From FACHB-T130 sp042747725 (GTDB lineage Bacteria; Cyanobacteriota; Cyanobacteriia; Cyanobacteriales; FACHB-T130): a DNA stretch of 64,000 bases. Position 1 is the stretch's first letter, and each line of letters starts with the position of its first letter. The translations under genes and the position numbers were made by a program. Shown one piece after another: positions 46,582 through 54,817 of this stretch. The stretch lies in NCBI RefSeq assembly GCF_042747725.1, contig NZ_JBHZGO010000101.1, positions 265,369 through 329,368 of the forward strand, written 5' to 3'. The notes beneath the pieces are model-generated. The model saw nothing but the letters and a program-made list of their open reading frames with translations. It was not told where the DNA came from and did no database searches.

Positions 46582-48147
46582 TTAGCTTTCTCTATCGTCG
46601 CTGTTTTCCCTCATCCCTCTGACAATTCGGGAGAGTTCGCTCTTTTCGTCAACCGCAATCCGAGTAGGGGAACCACTGATAATTCGTTCGTAATTCCGGA
46701 ACGAATCCTTAATTTCAGCTCCCTCGTCACTAATCGTGTACTCGCGGATGCCTTTTTCATGCCACGAACCCCGCATTTTAAAGACATTGATAGCGCGGGA
46801 CATTTCACCGCGAATTTCCACATATTGCAGCATCAAAATCGTGTCTGTAATGGTGGAAATATGGGAATCTGTAATCGAGTGGGAACCCATGAAGTGGTCT
46901 GTGGTATTGGTACAAAAGCCAGTGATTTCCTCTTGCTTGGCATAACCCGTCACACCAATCACAAACTGCCGGAAGGCGTTGTTGCTGACGCCTCGTGCTA
47001 ATGCCGAAAGCGAATCAATGGCAATGCGAGACGGCTTGAATTCAGCAATTTCTGACTTAATCATCTGCAAGTGATCTTCCAAACCAGCCGACTCTGGATA
47101 GGTGCAAAGGATTCTCAGCAATCCTTTTTGTTCCATCTCCTCAAAATCAATGCCCCAAGAGTAGGCGTTGCGAGACAGCTGGGCACGAGATTCTTCGTAG
47201 GCAAACAAAATGGCACGTTCGTTGTTCGTACAGGCAACTTGCAAAAATTTGCTGACTAAAAGCGTTTTGCCGGTACCCGTGGCACCCGTTGCCAGAATGA
47301 TAGAATCTTTAAAAAATCCACCACCACACATTTCGTCGAGGGTTTTGATACCCGAAGACACCCGGACATTGGAAGAACGCTGGGTGAGCCGCATCGCTCC
47401 TAGCGGGAAAATATTGATGCCATTATTGGTCATGGTGAAAGGGTATTCCCCCTTCATGTGAGTGGTGCCGCGAAGTTTAAGAATTTCAATCGTGCGGCGA
47501 CGGCGTTCTCCTTCCAAAACGTTGCGGACAATTGCCACGTTATCGGAAACAAACTCTTCTACTCCGAACCGCGCCACCGGGCCATATTCTTCGAGACGTT
47601 CCGTCGTCATCACCGTAGTGACGCCAATTTGTTTGAGGCGGGCTACCAAGCGAAAAATCTCTCTCCGCACGACGGAAGGGGCATCATATTGCTGAAAAAC
47701 AGCGGTGACAGAATCGATAGAAACCCGCTTGGCTTTGTATTTACGAATGGCGTACTGAATGCGCTCAATTAGGGCAGAAAGGTCAAAGTTACCGACCACT
47801 TCCTGTCCTTCTGGATCGGGTGAAGCGTCCAGAATAAACAACTTCCCTTCATCAATTAAGCGTTGCAAATCCCAACCAAAACTGGAGGCATTTTTGATGA
47901 TATCAGTAGGAGATTCTTCAAAGGTAACAAATACCCCAGGTTCATCAAAATAGGCAATTCCATTGTAAAGAAATTGAACGGCAAATAATGTCTTGCCAGT
48001 TCCAGAAGTGCCACTGAATAAGGTAGTTCTCCCTAGGGGTAAGCCTCCATGACTAATATCATCGAAGCCTTCAATCATCGTCCGGATTTTTTGTACTCCC
48101 ACTGGAGCCAATTCGGCTTGTGGCTCAATCGGATTAGTTTTACTCAT
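46582..48147 (-). CDS. kaiC: Circadian clock ATPase/kinase KaiC
   Basis: KaiC is the hexameric core of the cyanobacterial clock; its phosphorylation and ATPase cycles keep circadian time with KaiA and KaiB. The 521-residue product has two RecA-like domains. CI carries Walker A GTSGTGKT (residues 46-53) and catalytic Glu pair TFEESP. CII carries GATGTGKT (about 288-295). The phosphorylation region GSHSITDSHISTITDT contains the Thr and Ser-Thr pair matching T426, S431 and T432 of Synechococcus, and the A-loop/C-terminal RIISGSPTRI region is conserved. The length is standard. It is the last gene of kaiA-kaiB-kaiC, 93 bases after kaiB. Confidence 0.98.
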   Translation of the reverse strand: MSKTNPIEPQAELAPVGVQKIRTMIEGFDDISHGGLPLGRTTLFSGTSGTGKTLFAVQFLYNGIAYFDEPGVFVTFEESPTDIIKNASSFGWDLQRLIDEGKLFILDASPDPEGQEVVGNFDLSALIERIQYAIRKYKAKRVSIDSVTAVFQQYDAPSVVRREIFRLVARLKQIGVTTVMTTERLEEYGPVARFGVEEFVSDNVAIVRNVLEGERRRRTIEILKLRGTTHMKGEYPFTMTNNGINIFPLGAMRLTQRSSNVRVSSGIKTLDEMCGGGFFKDSIILATGATGTGKTLLVSKFLQVACTNNERAILFAYEESRAQLSRNAYSWGIDFEEMEQKGLLRILCTYPESAGLEDHLQMIKSEIAEFKPSRIAIDSLSALARGVSNNAFRQFVIGVTGYAKQEEITGFCTNTTDHFMGSHSITDSHISTITDTILMLQYVEIRGEMSRAINVFKMRGSWHEKGIREYTISDEGAEIKDSFRNYERIISGSPTRIAVDEKSELSRIVRGMRENSDDRES

Positions 48148-48240
48148 CGCTTCAGTCGCAAAAAATTGGCTCTACTTGCAGAAACGGACTAGGAAACATA
48201 TAACAGTTTAAAGTCTAAAGTCTCCAGTCCGAATTAAAGT

Positions 48241-48555
48241 TTACAAATCCGCTTCGGCTTCAATGAGTTCTTCGTAGAGAATATCTAGCCCTACCAAGAC
48301 CTTTTCCCGATCTGAAAGATCCCCGATGATTTTGCGGATAGGAAGCGGTAATACTTTCGCCAAGGTCGGTGTGGCTAAAATTTTATCTTCCTCTGCCAGT
48401 TGCGGATTTTTGAGAACATCGATCACTTTGAGAGCGTAGACGCCTTGAAACTCGTGTTCAAGGATATTTTTGAGTGTTGTCAAAGCTCGTACAGAATTGG
48501 TAGTATTTCCAGCAACGTAGAGCTTGAGAACATAAATTTTCTTGAGCGCACTCAT
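48241..48555 (-). CDS. kaiB: Circadian clock protein KaiB
   Basis: A 104-residue thioredoxin-like, fold-switching protein. It binds phosphorylated KaiC, sequesters KaiA and recruits output kinases. Family motifs are YVLKLYVAGNTTNSVRALTTL near the N-terminus, YALKVIDVLKNPQLAEEDKI, ATPTLAKVLPLPIRKIIGDL and an acidic C-terminus. The length is standard for the canonical clock KaiB. It lies 105 bases after kaiA and 93 before kaiC on the minus strand. Confidence 0.98.
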   Translation of the reverse strand: MSALKKIYVLKLYVAGNTTNSVRALTTLKNILEHEFQGVYALKVIDVLKNPQLAEEDKILATPTLAKVLPLPIRKIIGDLSDREKVLVGLDILYEELIEAEADL

Positions 48556-48660
48556 AACTTAGCCATTAGGGAGAAAGTGTTGGAGGGGGAATTAGGGATT
48601 GTCTAAAGTCTAAGGTTTTTTTTCAAAATCTGCCTGAAGCGATGAGCTTAAAGCTTAGGA

Positions 48661-49677
48661 TCATGACTCTCTAGGAATAGAACGGCGATACATTTCGCAC
48701 AGGTGAGCAATGACATCAATTAAAGTCAATCGATAGTCCAGCAAGACTTCTTCACTTCGCCCCTCTACTTGCAGTTGTTTAGAAAAATCATCCATTAATT
48801 CCATGTGAATTTCGACAATTTGAGAAACAGAGATGTCGGCAAAAAAAGCCGTTGTCACAAATTGGTCGATTGTTTGATTCAGTGTACTCTCTTTAGAAAA
48901 GTAACTGAGAACAATTTTGCGGTATTCTGCTCGGAGTTGCTGTAAAAGCTCTTGCTTTTCCGTTCGGGATAGATAACGGAAAAAAGACTGCGGATTTCGC
49001 TTATAGTACACACCCAAGTATCCTAATCGCTCCTTAAGTTTTTCAGTCAGCCGTCGCTGCTGTAGCATAAGAAAATTTTGAGTATGCAACTCGGTGATGG
49101 CATCGATGCTGATGGAGCGATCTGGGAGGAGACAGGTGGGAGCAAGGGTGAGAAACTGAGCGATCGCCCGTTCAATCAACCGCACAATCTTGTCCGCTTG
49201 GGTTACGGGTACATAAACTTCTCCAGGGTGGTAAAGATAACTCCCCAAGACTTGGGTAGAATCCGTGGCGGTACTGGTGCGATCTTGCCCATCTAGGGTG
49301 GTTGATCTCTGACTGGCTTCATCCGTTACCCCGGATAAAATTACAACTGGCAGCAGTATGCCTTGTTCGTACAAGCGGTTGATGAGTGACCGCAACGACC
49401 AGTCTTCTTGTAAAATCAAACAATCAATTTGCTGCTTGTGCTGCTCAACCCAGTCAAAAAACTCAGGTAAGGAAAATATCTGGTTCAGAAGATAGCGATG
49501 TTCCACGGCGATCGCTTCTTTCAGGGATTCGCTGCACAATGGGTCGCGTAAGGACTGTGCCAGCGACTCAGAACGCACAAAAGTACAAATAGACAACGGA
49601 GGATGCAAAACTTTAAGTACTGTAGAAATTAAATTACTGTTTGTCTTGAGACATCGCTCAGAAGGAGGATCTCTCAC
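48661..49677 (-). CDS. kaiA: Circadian clock protein KaiA, full-length form
   Basis: KaiA binds the KaiC C-terminus and stimulates its autophosphorylation. The product includes the N-terminal pseudo-receiver (SICTFVRSESLAQSL, HKQQIDCLILQEDWSL, LLPVVILSG) and the all-helical C-terminal dimerisation/KaiC-binding domain (LKERLGYLGVYYKRNPQSFF, FSKESTLNQTIDQFVTTAFF). The pseudo-receiver distinguishes it from the short KaiA of Anabaena/Nostoc. The start is uncertain: GTG at 49677 gives 338 residues, TTG at 49611 gives 316, and the first ~25 residues of the long form look unlike the family. The gene is divergent from the CBS kinase. Confidence 0.95.
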   Translation of the reverse strand: MRDPPSERCLKTNSNLISTVLKVLHPPLSICTFVRSESLAQSLRDPLCSESLKEAIAVEHRYLLNQIFSLPEFFDWVEQHKQQIDCLILQEDWSLRSLINRLYEQGILLPVVILSGVTDEASQRSTTLDGQDRTSTATDSTQVLGSYLYHPGEVYVPVTQADKIVRLIERAIAQFLTLAPTCLLPDRSISIDAITELHTQNFLMLQQRRLTEKLKERLGYLGVYYKRNPQSFFRYLSRTEKQELLQQLRAEYRKIVLSYFSKESTLNQTIDQFVTTAFFADISVSQIVEIHMELMDDFSKQLQVEGRSEEVLLDYRLTLIDVIAHLCEMYRRSIPRES

Positions 49678-49973
49678 CGGACTTCATCAACTACTTAATA
49701 TTAATTTAAGCATTAATCGAATTGTTATTAATTGTAATTAGTAGGCTCCCATAAGCCCCCTCGACCGATGCATAATTAAGCAGTAGCTTGTTTTTGCTTT
49801 TTTGAAACTAGCTGTAGGCTCTCCAATTTTGTTAACTCCTTTTTAAATACATATAGGCTGTAGGCAGGGAAAACCCCAAGCGATACCCGCACCTACTGAG
49901 CCTCAGCGATGAATTTGAGCGGCGACGTACTGCGCGTGCGTTCTTGTTGCACTTTCCCCTAGCCAGGTTGGTC
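49678..49973. other. Divergent region between kaiA and the CBS kinase
   Basis: About 295 bases that must hold the kaiA promoter (minus) and the kinase promoter (plus). It is AT-rich near 49690-49745. I could not assign promoter elements with confidence. Confidence 0.45.
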
Positions 49974-52900
49974 ATGTCCATATCCACTCCCAGTTTAAAG
50001 GAATTTATCGAGCCAGTTCCCGTTTGCGAACAAACAGCGGCATTGGTGAGGGTGCTGGAGATTTTTAGCTCTGGCAGTTACGATCGCCTGGTGGTGGTCA
50101 GCGAACAACAACATCCACTGGGAGTCATCAATCTGCGGGCAATCATGCCTCATCTTCTAGTAACAAACTCGTTCAGCCAAGAAAATTATTTGGTTGCTCC
50201 TTTGACGCTGGATTTACAGCAACCACTGTGTCACCTAGATTTCCCTCTCATTGAAAGCTTGGCAACGTTGCCAAGCGAGCTTTCTGTGAATGAATTTCGG
50301 CTGTATTTGCGTTGCAATTCCCAAATACGGCAACAGTGGGCGGTGGTCGATCCAACTCATCAATTCTTGGGTTTGTTGGATAGCGATCGCATCTTGAAAT
50401 TCATGGCAACCGCCGAAGGCAGCGAGGAATGGGGCATGGGCAGTAGTCAGAAGAGGGCTTCCCAGGCGTATGCCCGTGAAGAACTCAAAGAAGAGGCAGT
50501 AGGCTTGCAGGAAGCAACTTCGCTCCGAGAAGCCGCCCTCCGGGCATCCGGGCATCTACGCAAACCGCCCTTCCCGTGGTCAGTAGCAACAAACACGGCT
50601 CAACTCCCCGCTTCGGGGAAGCCGACGGGGGCAAAAGAGGGGCGGTACGGCGGACACCAAACAACAGCCTCTTGGGCAGCCGTCATGCCCTTGGTGCAAC
50701 TGCTGGAACAACTGCCATTGCCTTTAAGATTGCAAACAAGTTCTGGACAAGCGATCGCCCAGAACCTGACTTGGCGTCAGCAGATTGGGGATTTTGACCC
50801 TACCCTGGTACAGCAAGCGGCACCTGCCAGATTAGATTCCTTGCCCGCTGCGTGGAGCGAGAGATTCGTCGGAAGTTCTAGCGCCCAAGAAATTCAGTCT
50901 CATCGGCGATGGGAGCCTTCAAAGCCAAACAACCGACCCGATTCGGGTGCAGCTGAAGCCTCTGTTGGCGGCGATTCTGCCAGCGTGATGTCAGCGACAG
51001 AAGCCGCCATTACTCAAAACAACCCTCTGGGCAATTCGTCAGCAACCCAGCCCTCTAGAACCTGGAAAAAGAGCAACGAGCGCATTTGGCAGTTCGTCAA
51101 AATTCCCCTGCGGCAGAACGGGACTGAGTTAGGACTCCTAGGAGCGTTTGGCGAGCCAGTACAGGAGTTACGAGGAAATTCTGATATTCCCTCTTCTTCC
51201 TCTTCACTCAGTCCTGACAAGCAATCTTCAGCACTCAGCACTGACTTATGGCTGGTGATGGCGACTGATGTCACCGAACAGCAGCAGGTTGCCAAGGAAC
51301 TGACGGCTAAAAATGCGGATTTAGTACAACTCAACCGGATGAAGGATGAGTTTTTAGCCTGTATCAGCCACGAACTCAAGACTCCCCTAACTTCCGTGCT
51401 GGGTTTATCCAGCTTGCTAAAGGATCGGTTACTGGGAGAGCTGAACGAGCGTCAGGCACGCTATGCAAAGCTGATTCATCAGAGTGGGCGTCAGTTAATG
51501 ACGGTGGTCAACGATATTTTAGATTTGACCCGCATGGAGACGGGGCAGATGGAACTGACGATAGAACCCGTGAATATTCTGACAGTGTGCGATCGCGCCT
51601 TATCCCAAGCCAGACAACTCCAGACCTTGAAAGACGAACCGGCGACGGGGCAAGAACCAGCCAGCAACGCCAAAGAAGAACTGCGCTTTACGCTCAGTAT
51701 CGAACCTGGATTAGAAACTATCGTGGCGGACGATTTGCGTCTGCGCCAGATGCTCGCGCACCTGCTTTCCAACGCCCTCAAATTTACCGAAGCTGGCGGC
51801 GAAATTGGGCTGAAAGTGAGTCGGTGGGAAGGCTGGATTGCCTTTATTGTCTGGGACACTGGCATTGGTATCCCAGACAGCAAACAACATTTAATCTTTC
51901 AGAAATTCCAACAACTAGAAGATCCCATGACCCGCCGCTTTGATGGCACAGGACTGGGACTGGTTTTAACCCAAGGTTTGGCTCGCCTGCACGGTGGGGA
52001 TGTTTCCTTTATCTCCAAAGCCGGTCAGGGAAGCCAGTTTACCCTGCTACTTCCTCCCATTCCCCCCCCTCGCCAGGAGGAAGGAGGCAGGATGAAGGCT
52101 CAAAAAAATCGGGATGCATCCTTCATTCCGCATCGTTCATCTTTGAACCGCAATCGGTTGATTTTGATTGTCGAAGCCGCACCCCAGTACATCGACCATT
52201 TAACCCAGCAACTCACCAGTTTAGGCTATCGAGCCGCGATCGCTCGTTCCGGGACAGAAGCCCTCGAAAAGGCACGGCGATTCCAGCCACAAGCCGTACT
52301 GCTCAACCCGTGCTTGCCCCTGCTTTCCGGCTGGGACGTTCTGACTCTGCTCAAATCAGACGACCAAACCTGCCACATTCCAGTTATCGTGACAGCCACT
52401 AACGCCGAAAAAGAGCAAGCCGCCTCCAACCGAGCCGATGGCTTTTTAACTCTGCCAGTCCAGGCGGAAACTTTACGCCACAGCCTGACTTGTTTAACCA
52501 AGCCAAAGCAATGCACCAACGTTAGCCTGACGATTTTACATATCACTTCTGTTGAGCAAGCCGAAGCGGAATTCTCGCCCACCGCCTTGGGACTCTCGCC
52601 AAATCACCGGGTTCTAGAAGCCGACGATCTAGAACAGGCAGAACTTTTGGCTCGCGTTTGGCAGCCGGATGTCGTCATCCTTGATGGTGGGGATCTAGAA
52701 GATCCGCTTGCCTATCTCAAACAGCTCGCCTCACAAACGACCCTTGCTTCTCTACCATTAGTAACCCTAGATCGCCCGACCGCTGAGGCGGCAAATCAAG
52801 TGAGCAGTCTTTGTGTCTTTCCCTGTTTGGCAGCGGATGGGAACGATCGTACCGCAGCTTTATTGCAGGTGATTCAGATTGCCGTCGGGATGAGTTGTAA

Positions 52901-53378
52901 GCCCAGCATTTTAGTTGTAGATGCGCGATCGCTAACGGATTTGTCCGAAAATTGCGATCGCTACCCGACAAGCGAAGCCTTCGACCCCCGATTGTTCGCT
53001 AAACCCCAGTTGGGCGGCTCTACGGCATCCCCTCTGGTTCACTACCTGCAAACAGCCGGGTTTAGAAGTATACTTTCGCGCTCTTGGACTGAAGTGTTGC
53101 GGCAACTTCAACACCAAAACGTTGATTTGTTGCTGATCGATCTGGCAGATATGGAGCTAAATCCAGCCTTGATGGAGGCGCTGGCTTCCTTGGGACAGAT
53201 GCCGTTTCTACCGCCGATTTTGGTGCTGGAGCATCAATGGGATGGGGTCGATGAACCTACCTCAGAGTTGCAGGCAATCCTCAGCGCGATCGCTACCAAA
53301 ATTCTGCGCGTACCCGCCCTATCGATGGCAGAAGTGTTAGACCAGATTCACCAAACCCTTACCCAAGCTAGTTACTAG
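49974..53378 (+). CDS. CBS-domain hybrid histidine kinase with degenerate receivers
   Basis: An 1134-residue cytoplasmic signalling protein, divergent from kaiABC. Order (from the ATG at 49974): CBS pair (about 1-150; VCEQTAALVRVLEIFSSGSY, RLVVVSEQQHPLGVINLR), which usually binds adenine nucleotides; a variable linker built partly from palindromic repeats; a PAS-like region (about 235-440); HisKA (FLACISHELKTPLTS, ~460); HATPase (565-695; DTGIGI, DGTGLGLVL); and three receiver-like modules. In the first (about 725-845) the phospho-Asp is Asn (VLLNPCLP) and the usual KP is lost. The second keeps VVILDGGD, and the third has LLLIDLAD with atypical surroundings. The start at 49974 is preferred over an in-frame TTG at 49944. 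Position suggests, but does not prove, a link to the clock. Confidence 0.88.
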   Translation: MSISTPSLKEFIEPVPVCEQTAALVRVLEIFSSGSYDRLVVVSEQQHPLGVINLRAIMPHLLVTNSFSQENYLVAPLTLDLQQPLCHLDFPLIESLATLPSELSVNEFRLYLRCNSQIRQQWAVVDPTHQFLGLLDSDRILKFMATAEGSEEWGMGSSQKRASQAYAREELKEEAVGLQEATSLREAALRASGHLRKPPFPWSVATNTAQLPASGKPTGAKEGRYGGHQTTASWAAVMPLVQLLEQLPLPLRLQTSSGQAIAQNLTWRQQIGDFDPTLVQQAAPARLDSLPAAWSERFVGSSSAQEIQSHRRWEPSKPNNRPDSGAAEASVGGDSASVMSATEAAITQNNPLGNSSATQPSRTWKKSNERIWQFVKIPLRQNGTELGLLGAFGEPVQELRGNSDIPSSSSSLSPDKQSSALSTDLWLVMATDVTEQQQVAKELTAKNADLVQLNRMKDEFLACISHELKTPLTSVLGLSSLLKDRLLGELNERQARYAKLIHQSGRQLMTVVNDILDLTRMETGQMELTIEPVNILTVCDRALSQARQLQTLKDEPATGQEPASNAKEELRFTLSIEPGLETIVADDLRLRQMLAHLLSNALKFTEAGGEIGLKVSRWEGWIAFIVWDTGIGIPDSKQHLIFQKFQQLEDPMTRRFDGTGLGLVLTQGLARLHGGDVSFISKAGQGSQFTLLLPPIPPPRQEEGGRMKAQKNRDASFIPHRSSLNRNRLILIVEAAPQYIDHLTQQLTSLGYRAAIARSGTEALEKARRFQPQAVLLNPCLPLLSGWDVLTLLKSDDQTCHIPVIVTATNAEKEQAASNRADGFLTLPVQAETLRHSLTCLTKPKQCTNVSLTILHITSVEQAEAEFSPTALGLSPNHRVLEADDLEQAELLARVWQPDVVILDGGDLEDPLAYLKQLASQTTLASLPLVTLDRPTAEAANQVSSLCVFPCLAADGNDRTAALLQVIQIAVGMSCKPSILVVDARSLTDLSENCDRYPTSEAFDPRLFAKPQLGGSTASPLVHYLQTAGFRSILSRSWTEVLRQLQHQNVDLLLIDLADMELNPALMEALASLGQMPFLPPILVLEHQWDGVDEPTSELQAILSAIATKILRVPALSMAEVLDQIHQTLTQASY
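50440..50680 (+). repeat. Palindromic repeat cassette inside the CBS kinase gene
   Basis: Within the coding linker after the CBS domains the DNA is a patchwork of small palindromes: GGCTTCCCAGGCGTATGCC, GAAGCCGCCCTCCGGGC, CCCCGCTTCGGGGAAGCC and GGGCGGTACGGCGG. The same family occurs between genes at 13410-13435. It is translated in frame as a basic, Ala/Gly/Arg-rich stretch unlike the flanking domains. Confidence 0.65.
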
Positions 53379-53416
53379 CCTCATCCTCGCTTCAGCTTCT
53401 CGTTCCCTGCTCCCAG

Positions 53417-53534
53417 ACCTAACCCCCCGCCCCTTCCCTATGTAGCTTGCTTCCAAGGGAGCGGTGGGAAGGGGAGCCATATTCAAAGCCCCTCTGGGTG
53501 TCGGAGAGGTGGTTTCGGTATTAGGGGGTTAGGT
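53417..53534. repeat. C/G-run inverted repeat element
   Basis: ACCTAACCCCC near 53417 and GGGGGTTAGGT (53524-53534) form inverted ends about 118 bases apart. An inner pair (GCCCCTTCCC / GGGAAGGGG) lies between 53429 and about 53480. This is a typical cyanobacterial small dispersed repeat, possibly a terminator for the CBS kinase gene. Confidence 0.6.
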
Positions 53535-53613
53535 TTGTCTTATCCGAAAAGTATTGGGATGGGTTTATCTATAAGCAGTAACTTTTTATACACCAGTTCT
53601 ACGTTATTTTCCC

Positions 53614-53643
53614 TTGACATTGCCTAATTCGCTTGAGTATATT
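53614..53643 (+). promoter_or_regulatory. Sigma70-type promoter for the coiled-coil gene pair
   Basis: TTGACA (53614-53619) and TATATT (53638-53643) are separated by 18 bases, close to the consensus for vegetative sigma factors. The first gene starts about 105 bases downstream, and both coiled-coil genes could be served by it. Confidence 0.65.
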
Positions 53644-53750
53644 GCACTAGAACAAATGTTCTACTTGAGGACGGCGTTCCCGGTCAGATGGCAACACTCG
53701 GCTGTAGAAAATTTACCTGCAACGGAGTAACTTTGTTATGGAGAAAAAGC

Positions 53751-54758
53751 ATGAATAAATTGGCATCCAAAGACAGCAAAGAACAGATTCTGGAAGCCTT
53801 CAAACAACTGATTGCAGACCAGAAAAAAATTGATTCAAAAATAGCGACCAAGGAACAAGAAGCAGAAAAAGAAAAAAACAAAGAAATTCTTCAAGCTGCT
53901 TCCACCTATACCATTGATAGTATTGTCAAAGGTCTAGCCGATCTGCAATTAGAGTTTGGCGGTATTGTCTCTGGAGTGTCCGCAAAATTAACTGGTGAAA
54001 CTTCAAAGTTAGACGAACTAAAACGGGCGCTAGACATTGAAACGCAGCATTTGCAAGAACTTCAGCAAATCAGAGTAGTAGCAGATGCGTTGCACATCTT
54101 GACGCAAGAACACCAAGAAAACCTAAAATGGCTTGAACAAAAAACAGCCAGCGAACGGGAAGCACTGGAAAAACAACAGTCTACCATCCGCAAATCTTGG
54201 CAAAAAGAGCAGGAAGAATTTGAAATAACACTCCAAGAACAAAATGCTCTATTAACTGCCGAACGCCAGCGGGAAGTTGAAGAGTATCAATACGATTTAG
54301 AACGGACTCGGAAAATGGAGACAGATGAGTACGAAGAAATTAAGCGAAACCTGGAACGGGAATTGCAAGAATCTGAGAAAGAGAAAGAAAAACAGTGGTC
54401 AGATCGAGAAAACAGTCTGACAAAGCGTCAAGCAGAATTTGCAGATCATCAACAGAAAATCGCAGGATTTCCTAAAGAATTGGAGGACGCCGTTAAAAAA
54501 GCCAGAGAAGAGGCAATCAAAGACGTTCACCAAGATGCTAAAGTGCAATCTGATTTGTATGAAAAAGAGTGGGAAGCGACTAAACAGGCAAATGAATTTA
54601 AAATTCAATCCCTAGAGCAAACAATTCAAAGACAATCTGAACAAATAGCAGAAATTACTGCCCAACTTCAAGCCGCTTTGAAGCAAGCACAAGATATTGC
54701 CATGAGAGCCTTTGAAAACTCCTCCGCTAAATTGACAAGCACCGAAAAGAGAAATTAG
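53751..54758 (+). CDS. Coiled-coil protein A of a tandem pair, function unknown
   Basis: A 335-residue, highly charged protein I cannot assign to a characterised family. Residues 1-50 are Lys/Glu helices. A conserved core follows (DSIVKGLADLQLEFGG, SAKLTGETSKLDELKRAL, about 60-110), then almost continuous coiled coil to the end with blocks EYQYDLERTRKM, FPKELEDAVKKAREEA and QSDLYEKEWEATKQANEFKI. There is no signal peptide or membrane helix, so it should be cytosolic and perhaps filament-forming or scaffold-like. The start is ATG 53751 with GGAG eight bases ahead; the frame is open from 53688. The paralogue follows 59 bases later, and a good promoter lies upstream. Confidence 0.8.
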   Translation: MNKLASKDSKEQILEAFKQLIADQKKIDSKIATKEQEAEKEKNKEILQAASTYTIDSIVKGLADLQLEFGGIVSGVSAKLTGETSKLDELKRALDIETQHLQELQQIRVVADALHILTQEHQENLKWLEQKTASEREALEKQQSTIRKSWQKEQEEFEITLQEQNALLTAERQREVEEYQYDLERTRKMETDEYEEIKRNLERELQESEKEKEKQWSDRENSLTKRQAEFADHQQKIAGFPKELEDAVKKAREEAIKDVHQDAKVQSDLYEKEWEATKQANEFKIQSLEQTIQRQSEQIAEITAQLQAALKQAQDIAMRAFENSSAKLTSTEKRN

Positions 54759-54817
54759 AAATTTGCTTCTAGCTGGCTCCAGAGTAAATAGCGTTTCTCA
54801 AAAATAGGAGATTATCA

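Larger units (their letters stand above)
53379..53750 (+). other. Intergenic region upstream of the coiled-coil gene pair
   Basis: About 370 bases containing a repeat element with C/G-run ends (53417-53534) and a good sigma70-type promoter at 53614-53643; both have separate entries. A frame open from 53688 is not used as the start because a better RBS-ATG pair is at 53740-53753. Confidence 0.6.

Noticed and set aside
46582..49677. KaiC-like non-clock operon
   Set aside because: All three proteins match canonical clock forms, including the phosphorylation sites of KaiC and a standard-length KaiB.
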